Of a stretch of DNA of 64,000 bases, positions 44,064-53,422 are shown in pieces. Position 1 is the stretch's first letter. Each line of letters begins with the position of its first letter. The notes under the pieces were generated by a model. It did not search any database. It was not told the origin of the DNA and was given only the letters and a program-made list of their open reading frames with translations. Both the position numbers and the translations under genes were made by a program. The stretch spans positions 254,805 through 318,804 of the forward strand of contig CAXXLC010000019.1 in assembly GCA_963677345.2 (NCBI GenBank). The letters are read 5' to 3'. This DNA comes from Saccharicrinis sp963677345. GTDB lineage: Bacteria; Bacteroidota; Bacteroidia; Bacteroidales; Marinilabiliaceae.

Positions 44064-44162
44064 ATGAGAGCATCAAAAGCAAAGAGAAAAAGTGACGTGG
44101 AGATTTTTAGTTTGCTTTTTATCAAACGTTTTGAGGCTTGCAGTAGAAGAATTTATGAATAG
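44064..44162 (+). CDS. Possible 32-residue basic protein
   Basis: ATG at 44064 opens a 32-codon frame with eight Lys/Arg in the first and last thirds (ASKAKRKSD, RRIYE) and a central FSLLFIKRF. An ATACTTTG sequence about 45 bp upstream resembles a -7 box imperfectly. No family recognised; it could be chance. Confidence 0.2.
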   Translation: MRASKAKRKSDVEIFSLLFIKRFEACSRRIYE

Positions 44163-44266
44163 TTCAGGCTAGTTGAACAGTATTAGGCTAATGTGTTAGT
44201 ATTGAACAGAAAATGTGATTTTTCAATTGGATGTTAAACTTCAGTGGTTATTCTAAAAAAAAACAA

Positions 44267-44274
44267 TATATTTG
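44267..44274 (+). promoter_or_regulatory. -7 element TATATTTG upstream of secDF
   Basis: Consensus box, giving a leader of about 48 nt. A -33 element is weak (TGGTT at about 44245). Confidence 0.65.
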
Positions 44275-44328
44275 CGCAATTCAAGAAAATCAAATTTAAT
44301 TGACAAATAAATAAAATCTTAAGTACAG

Positions 44329-47316
44329 ATGCAAAACAAAGGAGCGATCAGAGTTTTTGCCATCCTACTAGCTTTAGTAAGTTTATATCAGTTGATATTT
44401 ACTTATCAAACCAGACAGGAAGAGAATAAGGCAAAAGAAATAGCAAATGGAGATCCGCAAGTTGAAATAAATTATTTGGATTCGGTTGCAAATGAACCGG
44501 TTTATAATTTTTTCGGTAGAAAGTACACGTACAAAGAGTGTAAAGAGAAAGAAATCAACTTTGGTCTTGACCTTAAAGGAGGTATGAACCTTATCCTTGA
44601 GGTTAAAGTTGCTGATATTTTAAAAGCTTTATCTAATTATAACACGGATAATACATTTAATGAGGCTTTACAAATTGCAGAGCAGAAAGAAAAATCTTCG
44701 TCAGAAGATTTTATCACTTTATTTTATAAAGCCTTTACTGAATTAGATTCTGAAGCCCGTTTAGCTGCAATTTTTAATACTGTTGAGTTAAAAGGTAAAA
44801 TTGATTATAATACTTCGAATGAGGAAGTATTAAAGGTAATCAGAACAGAGTCGCAAAGTGCGATTGATAATGCTTTTAATATTTTGCGTACTCGTATCGA
44901 CCGTTTTGGTGTAACTCAGCCTAATATTCAAAAGTTAGAAAAAGCTGGTCGTGTATTAGTTGAGCTTCCTGGTATTAAAGATCCACAAAGGGTACGTAAA
45001 TTACTTCAGGGAACAGCTAGTCTTGAATTCTGGGAGACATACGAACTATCTGAATTAGTCAGTAATTTAATCGCTGCAAATAATAAGGTAATCGAGATAG
45101 AAAAAGCAAAAGAAGCTTTAGCTAAAACAGAAGATGCTGCTGTAGATGCAACTGTAAAAGAAACTGCTGAATCTAAGGATGGTGCTGAAGGTCTTTTAAG
45201 TGCAATTGAATCAGATAGTACTAAAGTAGATTCTTTATCTCAACAATCACAAAAATCGTTATTCTCAGTTTTACAACCTTCTCAACGTCAAAAAGGACCA
45301 CTTGTTGGTTATGCTTTAGTACAAGATACATCAAAAGTAAATGCTTATTTACAGATGGATCAGGTGAAAGCTTTATTTCCTAAAAATGTAAAATTCATGT
45401 GGGGCGTTAAACCTCTTCCTCAAAGGGAGATGCAAGATGGAACTATGAGTAAGCAGGAAATTTATGAGTTAATTGCTATTAAAGTATCTACTCATGATGG
45501 AAGAGCTCCTCTTGAAGGTGATGTAATTACAAATGCTAGCAAATCTGTAACCAGTCAAGGTGGCTATGAAGTTAGTATGAGAATGAACGCTGAGGGGGCT
45601 AATGTTTGGGCTCGTTTAACAAAAGCTAATATTGGTAAAAGTGTAGCTGTTGTTTTAGATGGTTATGTATATAGTTATCCAACTGTGAATACTGAAATAA
45701 GTGGAGGAAGCAGTTCTATTACTGGTGATTTTGATGCCAAAGAGGCAGAGGATTTAGCTAACATTCTTAAGTCAGGTAAACTACCTGCTCCTGCAAGAAT
45801 TGTAGAAGACACTGTTGTTGGGCCATCTCTTGGACAAGAAGCTGTAAATTCTGGATTATCTTCATTTGCATGGGCTTTCCTTGTGGTACTTGCTTACATG
45901 ATATTTTATTATGGTTTTAAAGCTGGAGCAGTATCGGATTTAGCGCTATTGGCTAATATGTTCTTTATCTTAGGTGTTTTAGCATCTTTTGGAGCTGTGT
46001 TAACACTTCCTGGTATTGCCGGTATTGTATTAACAATTGGTATGTCGGTGGATGCAAACGTACTTATTTATGAACGTATCCGTGAAGAGTTATCTGCTGG
46101 AAAAGGAGTTAAACTTGCTGTTACTGATGGTTATAAAAATGCCTTTTCTGCAATTATTGACTCTAACGTAACAACTTTCCTTACTGGATTAATTTTATTT
46201 GTGTTTGGTACAGGTCCAATTAAAGGTTTTGCTACTACTTTAATGATTGGTATTGCTACTTCATTCTTCTCAGCCATCTTTATTACAAGATTGATTTTTG
46301 AAAGAATGTTGAATAAAAACACTGATATCAAATTTGGTAACGCTCTTACTTTAGGATTTATGAAAAATACTAAAGTGAAGTTTTTAGAGAAGAGAAACTT
46401 ATTCTATATCATCTCAGGTGTTGTTATCTTATTTGGTATTGGATCTTTAGCAACTCAGGGATTAAAGTCAGGTATTGATTTCTCTGGTGGTAGAACTTAT
46501 GTGGTTCGTTTCCAGGATAAGGTTTCTGCTACAGATATTCAAAAGTCTTTGGCTGACGAATTTGATGGAGCTCATGTTGAAGTGAAAACTTTCGGTGGTG
46601 ACAATCAGGTTAGAGTGGCAACAAACTACATGGTTGACGAAGCTGGTGAGGATGTTGATAATGCAATTGAGCAAAAACTATATAACGGTTTAAAATCCTA
46701 TATGGGAGCAAATGTTAGCTTTGATGATTTTGTTAGTGATTATAGAATGAGTTCACAAAAAGTTGGACCTACAATTGCAACAGATATCAAAACTAAGGCA
46801 TATTATTCAATTGCATTCTCATTACTTGTAATATTCCTTTATATCTTAATTCGTTTCCGTAATTGGGAGTATGGTTTAGGTGCATTGTTAGCATTAGTAC
46901 ATGATGTATTGGTAGTGTTAGGTGTATTCTCTTTATTGTATAAAGTAGTTCCATTTAGTTTAGAAATTGACCAGGCGTTTATTGCAGCAATCTTAACTGT
47001 AATTGGATATTCAATTAATGATACCGTGGTTGTGTTTGACCGTATTAGAGAGTATCTAGGTTTACATCCCAAAAGAGATCGAAATTCTGTTGTAGATTCA
47101 GCATTGAACTCAACGATTAGTCGTACAGTAAATACATCATTAACTACATTTGTTGTGTTACTTGTAATTTTCTTATTTGGTGGAGAAACAATTCAAGGAT
47201 TCGTCTTTGCATTATTAATTGGTGTTGTTGTTGGTACATATTCATCATTATTTATCGCAACTCCTATTGCTTTCTCTGTAATTAATGGAAGAGCTAAAAG
47301 AAAAGCGAAAAAATAA
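44329..47316 (+). CDS. secDF: SecDF, fused protein-export accessory subunits
   Basis: A 995-residue fusion of SecD and SecF, the proton-driven accessory of the Sec translocon, in the inner membrane. SecD half: FGLDLKGGMNLILEVKV, the P1 domain with FNILRTRIDRFGVTQPNIQ, and six helices with GIAGIVLTIGMSVDANVLIYERIREEL. SecF half from about residue 690: SGIDFSGGRTYVVRF, VGPTIATDIKTKA and VIGYSINDTVVVFDRIRE. An acidic low-complexity insertion around 255-315 is typical of Bacteroidota. Fused SecDF is usual in this phylum. Confidence 0.97.
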   Translation: MQNKGAIRVFAILLALVSLYQLIFTYQTRQEENKAKEIANGDPQVEINYLDSVANEPVYNFFGRKYTYKECKEKEINFGLDLKGGMNLILEVKVADILKALSNYNTDNTFNEALQIAEQKEKSSSEDFITLFYKAFTELDSEARLAAIFNTVELKGKIDYNTSNEEVLKVIRTESQSAIDNAFNILRTRIDRFGVTQPNIQKLEKAGRVLVELPGIKDPQRVRKLLQGTASLEFWETYELSELVSNLIAANNKVIEIEKAKEALAKTEDAAVDATVKETAESKDGAEGLLSAIESDSTKVDSLSQQSQKSLFSVLQPSQRQKGPLVGYALVQDTSKVNAYLQMDQVKALFPKNVKFMWGVKPLPQREMQDGTMSKQEIYELIAIKVSTHDGRAPLEGDVITNASKSVTSQGGYEVSMRMNAEGANVWARLTKANIGKSVAVVLDGYVYSYPTVNTEISGGSSSITGDFDAKEAEDLANILKSGKLPAPARIVEDTVVGPSLGQEAVNSGLSSFAWAFLVVLAYMIFYYGFKAGAVSDLALLANMFFILGVLASFGAVLTLPGIAGIVLTIGMSVDANVLIYERIREELSAGKGVKLAVTDGYKNAFSAIIDSNVTTFLTGLILFVFGTGPIKGFATTLMIGIATSFFSAIFITRLIFERMLNKNTDIKFGNALTLGFMKNTKVKFLEKRNLFYIISGVVILFGIGSLATQGLKSGIDFSGGRTYVVRFQDKVSATDIQKSLADEFDGAHVEVKTFGGDNQVRVATNYMVDEAGEDVDNAIEQKLYNGLKSYMGANVSFDDFVSDYRMSSQKVGPTIATDIKTKAYYSIAFSLLVIFLYILIRFRNWEYGLGALLALVHDVLVVLGVFSLLYKVVPFSLEIDQAFIAAILTVIGYSINDTVVVFDRIREYLGLHPKRDRNSVVDSALNSTISRTVNTSLTTFVVLLVIFLFGGETIQGFVFALLIGVVVGTYSSLFIATPIAFSVINGRAKRKAKK

Positions 47317-47340
47317 GCTTTTTAATTAAGATATTTTTTG

Positions 47341-47381
47341 ACACCCTTTAAGCCTTTGAGTTTAAAGGGTGTTTTGTTTTT
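47341..47381 (+). terminator. Terminator of secDF
   Basis: ACACCCTTTAA (47341-47351) pairs with TTTAAAGGGTGT (47361-47372), followed by TTTGTTTTT. It ends just before the tatA promoter. Confidence 0.88.
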
Positions 47382-47383
47382 GT

Positions 47384-47391
47384 TATCTTTG
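47384..47391 (+). promoter_or_regulatory. -7 element TATCTTTG upstream of tatA
   Basis: Consensus TAnnTTTG box 24 bp before the ATG at 47415, implying a very short leader. Confidence 0.65.
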
Positions 47392-47414
47392 AATGATATT
47401 GTAGTAATTGTTTT

Positions 47415-47726
47415 ATGTATTTTGCATTTTTAGGTATGGGTGGTTCTGAAATAATATTAGTTTTTCTTGCTGTTTTATTATTGTTTGGAGCAGATAAGAT
47501 ACCCGATTTTGCTCGTATGTTAGGTAAAGGATTGCGTGAGTTTCAAAAGGCAACTGATGAAATTAAAAGAGAGTTGAAAGTGGAGATTGATGATTTTAAC
47601 AGAGATTTAGAAGTAAGTAAAAAAGATATTGAGGCTCATGTAAAAGATGTAAAACAGTCCTTGACAGATAATGATTCTATGAAGTCTTATTTGAATGAAG
47701 CTGATAATAAGTCAGGGTTTCAATAG
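47415..47726 (+). CDS. tatA: TatA/E-type twin-arginine translocase subunit
   Basis: A 103-residue protein with the TatA architecture: short N-terminal helix (GGSEIILVFLAVLLLFGADKIP), hinge, amphipathic helix (DFARMLGKGLREFQKATDEI) and a charged tail. TatA oligomers form the pore for folded proteins. The tail is longer and more acidic than in E. coli TatA but normal for the phylum. No tatC is in the window, so the partner gene lies elsewhere. Confidence 0.9.
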   Translation: MYFAFLGMGGSEIILVFLAVLLLFGADKIPDFARMLGKGLREFQKATDEIKRELKVEIDDFNRDLEVSKKDIEAHVKDVKQSLTDNDSMKSYLNEADNKSGFQ

Positions 47727-47803
47727 GAATTCAAGGATAAATAGGAAATAGCAATTATATTAAATAAATAAGAACTCTTTAAAATAAAATAAAGAAACAC
47801 TAT

Positions 47804-48739
47804 ATGGGATTTTTAATGTTACTAGCAGGTTTTGTCCTGCTTTTTTTTAGCGGGGATTGGTTGGTTAAATCCAGTGTTCAGTTAGCAAGATATTTTAAAG
47901 TTTCTACTTTGGTTGTTGGTATAACTGTTGTTGCATTTGGTACTTCAGCTCCTGAATTAATTGTTAGTTTAAATGCTGTATTTGATGGAGTACCTGATAT
48001 CTCAGTTGGTAATGTAGTGGGTTCAAATATTGCAAATATTGCATTGGTTCTGGGTTTGGTGTCTATAATCTTACCAATAAAAGTTCGCAAAAAATCTATT
48101 TTATTCGATTGGTCAGTAATGATGGGTGCTTCTATTTTGTTTTATGTATTTGCTCTGAATTATAAACTTCAGTTTGTCGAAGGATTAATCTTTGTGAGTT
48201 TAATATTAATTTATCTGGGTTACTCTGTTATAAATTCGCGCAAACAGATGGGGCGATCAGAGGATCTTATTGAAAAGCCAACAATGAATATTTATAATAC
48301 CGTTGGCTTACTTATTCTTTCCGCAATAGGACTGTATTATGGTTCTGATTTGCTGGTTAAAGGGGCTGTGATTGTCGCAAAGGGATTTGATATCAGCGAA
48401 CGTGTAATTGGTATTTCTGTTGTAGCTTTTGGGACTAGTGTACCTGAGTTGGCAACATCAGTTATGGCAGCATTTAAAAAAGAAACAGATATATCTATAG
48501 GTAATATTATTGGTTCTAATATTTTTAATTTATTAGGGATCTTAGGTATTACATCCTCTTTAAAAACAATTAAAATATCTCATGATCTTGTTTCTGTTGA
48601 TATTTTATGGATGATAGGTATTTCAGTCTTGTTACTATTGTCCATGTTGCCTATAAAGCATGGATATATTTCCCGTTTTAAAGGAGTAATGTTTTTTTTA
48701 GTTTATGTAATCTATATGGTTTTAATATTTATCAAATAA
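47804..48739 (+). CDS. Calcium/sodium antiporter (CaCA family, YrbG-like)
   Basis: A 311-residue inner-membrane exchanger with about ten helices. The two inverted alpha-repeats carry the ion-binding motifs VAFGTSAPELIVSL with VGNVVGSNIANIAL, and VAFGTSVPELATSV with IGNIIGSNIFNLLG. Members exchange Ca2+ for Na+ or K+. A LolD-type ATPase gene begins 9 bp downstream, so the genes from here to trmN6 probably form one transcript. Confidence 0.93.
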   Translation: MGFLMLLAGFVLLFFSGDWLVKSSVQLARYFKVSTLVVGITVVAFGTSAPELIVSLNAVFDGVPDISVGNVVGSNIANIALVLGLVSIILPIKVRKKSILFDWSVMMGASILFYVFALNYKLQFVEGLIFVSLILIYLGYSVINSRKQMGRSEDLIEKPTMNIYNTVGLLILSAIGLYYGSDLLVKGAVIVAKGFDISERVIGISVVAFGTSVPELATSVMAAFKKETDISIGNIIGSNIFNLLGILGITSSLKTIKISHDLVSVDILWMIGISVLLLLSMLPIKHGYISRFKGVMFFLVYVIYMVLIFIK

Positions 48740-48748
48740 TTATTCATA

Positions 48749-49399
48749 ATGATATCTGCTCAGCAAATAGAAAAACAGTTTGGAGATCTTAGAGTCTTAA
48801 AAGGAGTTGATTTAACAATAAATAGAGGAGAGGTTGTTTCTATAGTAGGACCAAGTGGTGCCGGTAAAACTACCTTGCTGCAGATATTAGGGACTTTGGA
48901 TAAGCCAAATTCAGGGAGTGTTGAGATTAATGGTACTCAAATTCAGTTGTTGAAAGAACGAGAGTTGGCTCGATTTCGTAACGAGCATATTGGTTTTGTA
49001 TTTCAATTTCATCAGTTATTGCCTGAGTTTACAGCTATTGAAAATATTATATTGCCTGCGTTAATAGCCGGGAAGAAAAAATCAGGCAGTGAAAAGAAAG
49101 CTCGTGAAATATTAAAATTTTTAAATTTGAAAGACAGGGAAACTCATAAACCTGCAGAATTAAGTGGTGGAGAAAAGCAGCGTATTGCCATTGCAAGAGC
49201 TTTAATTAATGATCCTCTTGTTGTTTTTGCTGATGAGCCTACTGGTAGTTTGGATTCGCAAAACCAGGAAGAGTTACATAAGTTGTTCTTTAAGCTAAGG
49301 GATGAATTTAATCAAACTTTCGTGATTGTAACTCACGATCTTCATTTGGCTCATTTAAGTGATAGAGAAATAAAGATGAAAGATGGAAATATTCTTTAA
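48749..49399 (+). CDS. LolD-type ABC ATPase
   Basis: A 216-residue ATPase of the LolD/MacB class with all motifs intact: Walker A GPSGAGKT (34-41), Q-loop FVFQFHQLLPEFT, signature LSGGEKQRIAIARAL, Walker B VVFADEPTGSLDS and switch histidine in VIVTHD. LolD powers lipoprotein release to the outer membrane with LolC/E; the permease is not adjacent, so another FtsX-type permease is possible. It is nested between the antiporter and the TIGR02757 gene with 9-10 bp gaps. Confidence 0.88.
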   Translation: MISAQQIEKQFGDLRVLKGVDLTINRGEVVSIVGPSGAGKTTLLQILGTLDKPNSGSVEINGTQIQLLKERELARFRNEHIGFVFQFHQLLPEFTAIENIILPALIAGKKKSGSEKKAREILKFLNLKDRETHKPAELSGGEKQRIAIARALINDPLVVFADEPTGSLDSQNQEELHKLFFKLRDEFNQTFVIVTHDLHLAHLSDREIKMKDGNIL

Positions 49400-49409
49400 A
49401 TAGTATTTA

Positions 49410-50171
49410 ATGGAATTACTTGAGGTTAAAGATTTCTTAGATGAGAAAGTATTGCAATTTAATGGACCATCATTTATTGAATCCGATCCTATTTCAATAC
49501 CAAAAAAATTTTGTCGTAAAGAAGATATTGAGATTGCCGGGTTTATTGCAGCTACCTTGTCATGGGGACAAAGAAAATCAATCATTGTTAGTGCAAATAA
49601 GATTTTGGACTGGATGGATTATGAACCATACTTGTATATTAAAGAAGGTGATTGGTCTAATATAAATAGCGAATCAGTCTATCGAACTTTTAAAAAAGAG
49701 GATCTTATCTACTTTTTAAATTCGCTTCGAAATATTTACTTCAATTATGGTGGGTTGGAAACCTTGTTTGCCAAAGGATTTGAAAATTCTAAGACAGTAA
49801 AAGGGAGTCTGGAATATTTTAGAAGAGTATTTATTTCTGATGGAGAGGTTGGCAGATCTGGAAAGCATATTGCTGATGTTAGTAAAGGATCTTCTGCCAA
49901 AAGGCTGAATATGTTTTTGCGGTGGATGGTACGTAAAGATAAGATGGGTGTTGATTTTGGATTATGGAATAAAATAGAGATGAGTGAGCTACAACTCCCT
50001 TTGGATGTTCATACAGGAAATGTAGGCAGGAAGTTGGGAATACTAACTCGTAAACAGAACGACTGGAAATCGGTAGAAGAAATTACTTCTGTGTTAAAGA
50101 AGTTTGATAAAAATGATCCAATAAAGTATGATTATGCATTGTTTGGTCTTGGTGTGTTTGAGAAGTTTTAA
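49410..50171 (+). CDS. TIGR02757 family (DUF2400) protein
   Basis: A 253-residue protein of the TIGR02757/DUF2400 family, conserved in Bacteroidota but without an assigned role. Recognisable blocks are GFIAATLSWGQRKSI near the N-terminus, KGSSAKRLNMFLRWMVRKD, and LPLDVHTGNVGRKLG near the C-terminus. The helical HhH-like layout recalls DNA glycosylase folds, which is only a suggestion. It is 10 bp after the LolD-type gene and 2 bp before trmN6. Confidence 0.88.
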   Translation: MELLEVKDFLDEKVLQFNGPSFIESDPISIPKKFCRKEDIEIAGFIAATLSWGQRKSIIVSANKILDWMDYEPYLYIKEGDWSNINSESVYRTFKKEDLIYFLNSLRNIYFNYGGLETLFAKGFENSKTVKGSLEYFRRVFISDGEVGRSGKHIADVSKGSSAKRLNMFLRWMVRKDKMGVDFGLWNKIEMSELQLPLDVHTGNVGRKLGILTRKQNDWKSVEEITSVLKKFDKNDPIKYDYALFGLGVFEKF

Positions 50172-50173
50172 TT

Positions 50174-50890
50174 ATGGCAAATTCATATTTTCATTTTAAA
50201 CAATTTACTATAGAACAAGATTTGGCCGGGATGAAGGTTGGTACGGATGGTGTTCTTTTGGGGGCGTGGGCACAATGTAAGAAAGCAAAGTCAATTCTGG
50301 ATGTTGGAACAGGTACAGGATTGATAGCATTGATGTGTGCGCAAAGAAATGATGTTGCTCATATTGACGCTTTGGAAATTGATGCAAATGCCTGTCTTCA
50401 GGCAGAAAAAAATATACAAAATTCCCCATGGAGTGATCGGATTAATGTGATTCACAATAGCTTTCAAAGCTATTTTAGAATTAGTGATAGAAAATTTGAT
50501 TTTATAATCAGTAATCCTCCATTTTTTAATAATTCATTGAAAAATAATTGTCATCAAAAGAGCTTGGCCAGACATACTGATTCTTTAAGTTTTAAGGATC
50601 TTCTTGTAGGCGTGAATAAACTATTGCATGATAAGGGTGTTTTTAGTGTTGTGCTGCCTTCTGAATCAATGGAGTATTTTGTGACTATAGCTGAAGAGCT
50701 TCATTTAAATTTAGTAAGGGTTCTAAGAGTTAAGCCAACGCCTTCAAAAAAAGAAAAGCGCGTGTTGATGGCCTTTGCCAAAGTTAAAGAGCCTTGTAAT
50801 GAAGAAGTAATTGTTGTAGAAGAATTTGGTAGGCATGGTTACTCCGATTGCTATAAAAAATTAACTGGCGATTTCTATATCAAATTTTAA
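50174..50890 (+). CDS. trmN: TrmN6, tRNA1(Val) A37 N6-methyltransferase
   Basis: A 238-residue SAM-dependent methyltransferase. FKQFTIEQDLAGMKVGTDGV is the family signature, ILDVGTGTGLIALMCAQRN the SAM-binding loop and FDFIISNPPFF the NPPY-type catalytic motif for adenine N6. Members methylate A37 of tRNA-Val(UAC); the window itself encodes three such tRNA genes at 16.3-16.6 kb. The ATG lies 2 bp after the TIGR02757 gene. Confidence 0.92.
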   Translation: MANSYFHFKQFTIEQDLAGMKVGTDGVLLGAWAQCKKAKSILDVGTGTGLIALMCAQRNDVAHIDALEIDANACLQAEKNIQNSPWSDRINVIHNSFQSYFRISDRKFDFIISNPPFFNNSLKNNCHQKSLARHTDSLSFKDLLVGVNKLLHDKGVFSVVLPSESMEYFVTIAEELHLNLVRVLRVKPTPSKKEKRVLMAFAKVKEPCNEEVIVVEEFGRHGYSDCYKKLTGDFYIKF

Positions 50891-50930
50891 AATTAAGCTG
50901 AAATAGTTTATTTACGTTCTATTGTATTTC

Positions 50931-52289
50931 ATGAAGAAGTTTTTTCTTAAATCATATTACCAAAATTATAAACCACATTATATTCCTAATATTAAATTAG
51001 CATTACCTGTTGTCTTTGCTCAAGCCGGACAAATGATAGTGGGATTATCCGATACCATTATGGTTGGTCAGATAAATGCTACAGAATTGGCTGCTGTGTC
51101 ATTTGCAAATGGACTTTTTATACTTGGGTTAGTTTTTTCTATCGGGCTGGCCTATGGCTTAACTCCTTTGGTTGGAAAATCCTTTGGTGCAGGAGAAAGA
51201 GATATGTGTGGAGATTGGTTGAAGCAAGGGTTGGTTGCTAATCTTGTTTTTGCATTGATTTTAATGTTGCTCATGTATTTTATTGGCTTGTTAATGCCAA
51301 TGATGGGACAGGAAAAGGATGTAATATTAAAAGCCAAAACATATTATAATACTCAGGTGGTATCCATTTTACCATTTTGCTTGTTTATGGTATTCAAGCA
51401 GTTTGCTGAAGGTGTTGCAAATACCCGGATAGCTATGGTGATTACCCTTATAGCTAATGGGTTAAATATTGTTTTAAACTATATACTCATATTTGGAAAA
51501 TTAGGCTTTCCTGCTTTAGGGATTGATGGAGCTGGTTATGCTACTTTTATTTCCCGACTTTTTATGGCATTGGTTTTTGTGTGGGCCTTTATCAAACTTG
51601 AGTTTTTTAAAAGTTATAAAAAAGCTTTTGGTCGATCTAATATTCAGCTTGGAAAGGTGTTAAAAGTTATAAAAGTAGGTTTCCCTATAGGTAGTCAAAT
51701 GATTAATGAGGTATTTACTTTTAGTATGGGAACCATTATGATGGGATGGATAAGTAAAAATGCCTTGGCTGCTCATCAAATTGTTTTGTCAATGGCAAGT
51801 CTTACCTATATGATGTCGGTAGGATTGTCTTCTGCTGCTACTATTAAAGTAAGTAATTATTTTGGAGCTAAGGATTTTAAAAACTTGAAGTATTCGGCGT
51901 ATGCTATCATTCATAAGGTTGTTTTATTTATGATTTTTAATGGGATGATGTTTGTTGTTCTTAGAAATACTCTACCCAAGTTGTTTGTAGACAATCACGA
52001 AGTTGTTACTATTGCAGCTCAATTGATGATTATTGCAGGAATATTTCAGATTTTTGATGGCCTTCAGGTTACCTGGCTGGGGATTCTACGAGGACTTCAG
52101 GATGTGAAAGCACCTTCAGTAATTGCTTTTGTTGGTTGGATTTTGATTGCTTTGCCCATTAGTTATGTTTGTGCTTTCGTTTTTAAAATGGGTGCAATTG
52201 GTATATGGACAGGATATCTGTCGGGTTTAATAATTGGAAGTGTTTTGTTGCATCTACGATTCAATATATTATATGCCAAATACCATTAA
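50931..52289 (+). CDS. MATE family multidrug/toxin exporter
   Basis: A 452-residue 12-helix exporter of the NorM-like MATE family. The two six-helix halves are recognisable: LALPVVFAQAGQMIVGLSDT with GLAYGLTPLVGKSFGAGE in the first, and GFPIGSQMINEVFTFSMGTI with MSVGLSSAATIKVSNYFGA in the second. Members export cationic drugs or metabolites against Na+ or H+. ATG 50931 is chosen over a TTG three codons earlier. It lies 40 bp after trmN6. Confidence 0.92.
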   Translation: MKKFFLKSYYQNYKPHYIPNIKLALPVVFAQAGQMIVGLSDTIMVGQINATELAAVSFANGLFILGLVFSIGLAYGLTPLVGKSFGAGERDMCGDWLKQGLVANLVFALILMLLMYFIGLLMPMMGQEKDVILKAKTYYNTQVVSILPFCLFMVFKQFAEGVANTRIAMVITLIANGLNIVLNYILIFGKLGFPALGIDGAGYATFISRLFMALVFVWAFIKLEFFKSYKKAFGRSNIQLGKVLKVIKVGFPIGSQMINEVFTFSMGTIMMGWISKNALAAHQIVLSMASLTYMMSVGLSSAATIKVSNYFGAKDFKNLKYSAYAIIHKVVLFMIFNGMMFVVLRNTLPKLFVDNHEVVTIAAQLMIIAGIFQIFDGLQVTWLGILRGLQDVKAPSVIAFVGWILIALPISYVCAFVFKMGAIGIWTGYLSGLIIGSVLLHLRFNILYAKYH

Positions 52290-52347
52290 TGTTATAATTA
52301 TAGATCGCATTTTGATAAAATCATATTGAACAAAAGTTATACATAGA

Positions 52348-53067
52348 ATGAAAGTTGATGTTATATTATCTGCCAGGGAAATATATTCTGAAAAAGTAAA
52401 GGATAAAGTAGTTGTTGTAAATGATATCTTAAGGGCAACATCTGTTATGGTAACAGCTTTTGCTAACGGAGCTAAGTCTGTTGCGCCTGTAATGACTACT
52501 GAAGAAGCATTTAAATTAAAAGATCAGTTAGGAGCTGATAATGTAATTTTAGGAGGAGAAAGAGATGCCTTGCCTATAAAAGGTTTCAATTACGGTAATT
52601 CCCCATTGTTATATACATCAGAAGTTGTAAACGGGAAAACCTTAATCATTACAACAACAAACGGAACAAGGGCTATTTTAAATTCTCAAGAAGCAAAAAA
52701 GTTATATATTGGAGCTTTTATAAATGATAACGCTATACTTAATATTTTAAAAGAGGAAGAAAGTGTAGTTTTAGTTGCATCTGGTTCGTATGATGAATTT
52801 ACAATTGAAGACTCATTGTTTGCCGGGAAGTTAGCTTATGACTTAGAAGAAAATTTTGGAGCCGATTTAACAGATGCTGCAGTTGCAATGGCATCATTGT
52901 ATGCAAATAATAGTCATGATATTCATCAATTGGTTTCAAAAGGAGAGCATTATCAACGATTAAAAGGGTTGGGATTTGATAAAGATTTAGAATATTGCTT
53001 TAAATCAGATGTGTTCAATATTGTTCCGGTTTATAAAAATGGTGTAATCACGCTTTTGCAGTCCTGA
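52348..53067 (+). CDS. comB: ComB-like 2-phosphosulfolactate phosphatase
   Basis: A 239-residue Mg-dependent phosphatase of the ComB family, which dephosphorylates 2-phosphosulfolactate. VVVNDILRATSVMVTAFANG, LGGERDALPIKGFNYGNSP, LIITTTNGTRAI and VLVASGSYDEFTIEDSLFAG are the conserved blocks in order. In methanogens this is a coenzyme M step; in Bacteroidota the family is common without that pathway and the product may feed sulfonate metabolism. No partner gene is nearby. Confidence 0.88.
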   Translation: MKVDVILSAREIYSEKVKDKVVVVNDILRATSVMVTAFANGAKSVAPVMTTEEAFKLKDQLGADNVILGGERDALPIKGFNYGNSPLLYTSEVVNGKTLIITTTNGTRAILNSQEAKKLYIGAFINDNAILNILKEEESVVLVASGSYDEFTIEDSLFAGKLAYDLEENFGADLTDAAVAMASLYANNSHDIHQLVSKGEHYQRLKGLGFDKDLEYCFKSDVFNIVPVYKNGVITLLQS

Positions 53068-53068
53068 T

Positions 53069-53257
53069 TTAACAATAGCTGTCCGTATCTTTTATAAATC
53101 GATTGGTTATAATAAATACTGCCAATCCACCAACTTCAAGGAGTGAAGATATGATAAAATGTTTGTTTTCAATGCGATTTTGAAAGGTATACAAAAACAA
53201 CAGAACAACCCCTGCAATAATCAAAAGAAATCCAAAATATTTAAGGAAGCATCTCAT
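53069..53257 (-). CDS. Small two-helix membrane protein
   Basis: 62 residues from ATG 53257 (74 if the upstream ATG 53293 is used): MRCFLKYFGFLLIIAGVVLL is a first helix, then a charged loop, then SLLEVGGLAVFIITNRFI as a second helix and a KDTDSYC tail. The hairpin form is plausible for a real small membrane protein and short proteins of this type are frequent in the phylum. It ends 1 bp from comB on the opposite strand and is divergent from mutS. No family recognised. Confidence 0.5.
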   Translation of the reverse strand: MRCFLKYFGFLLIIAGVVLLFLYTFQNRIENKHFIISSLLEVGGLAVFIITNRFIKDTDSYC

Positions 53258-53362
53258 TATAGTTTGTGTAAAGTCTAAGTCTTTAATGTACAAAGTCTTT
53301 TATATGAAGTCAAGAATGGGCAGTGAATAATTCAATATATTCTTAATGCGGTTTTAAATACC

Positions 53363-53394
53363 TTTTAGAAATGGTTTAATTTGGGTTATATTTG
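53363..53394 (+). promoter_or_regulatory. mutS promoter (TTTTAG - TATATTTG)
   Basis: A consensus -7 box TATATTTG at 53387-53394 with a TTTTAG -33-like element about 18 bp upstream. Transcription starts near 53401, downstream of the first possible start codon, so mutS must start later (TTG 53423). Confidence 0.72.
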
Positions 53395-53422
53395 CATCAT
53401 TGAAAATAAAAAAGAAATTCCA

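Larger units (their letters stand above)
43975..44328. other. Intergenic region before secDF
   Basis: 354 bp with no recognised gene. A 32-codon frame at 44064-44162 (MRASKAKRKSDVEIFSLLF...) is the only notable one. A -7 box TATATTTG at 44267-44274 belongs to secDF. The remainder is AT-rich without clear hairpins. Confidence 0.6.
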
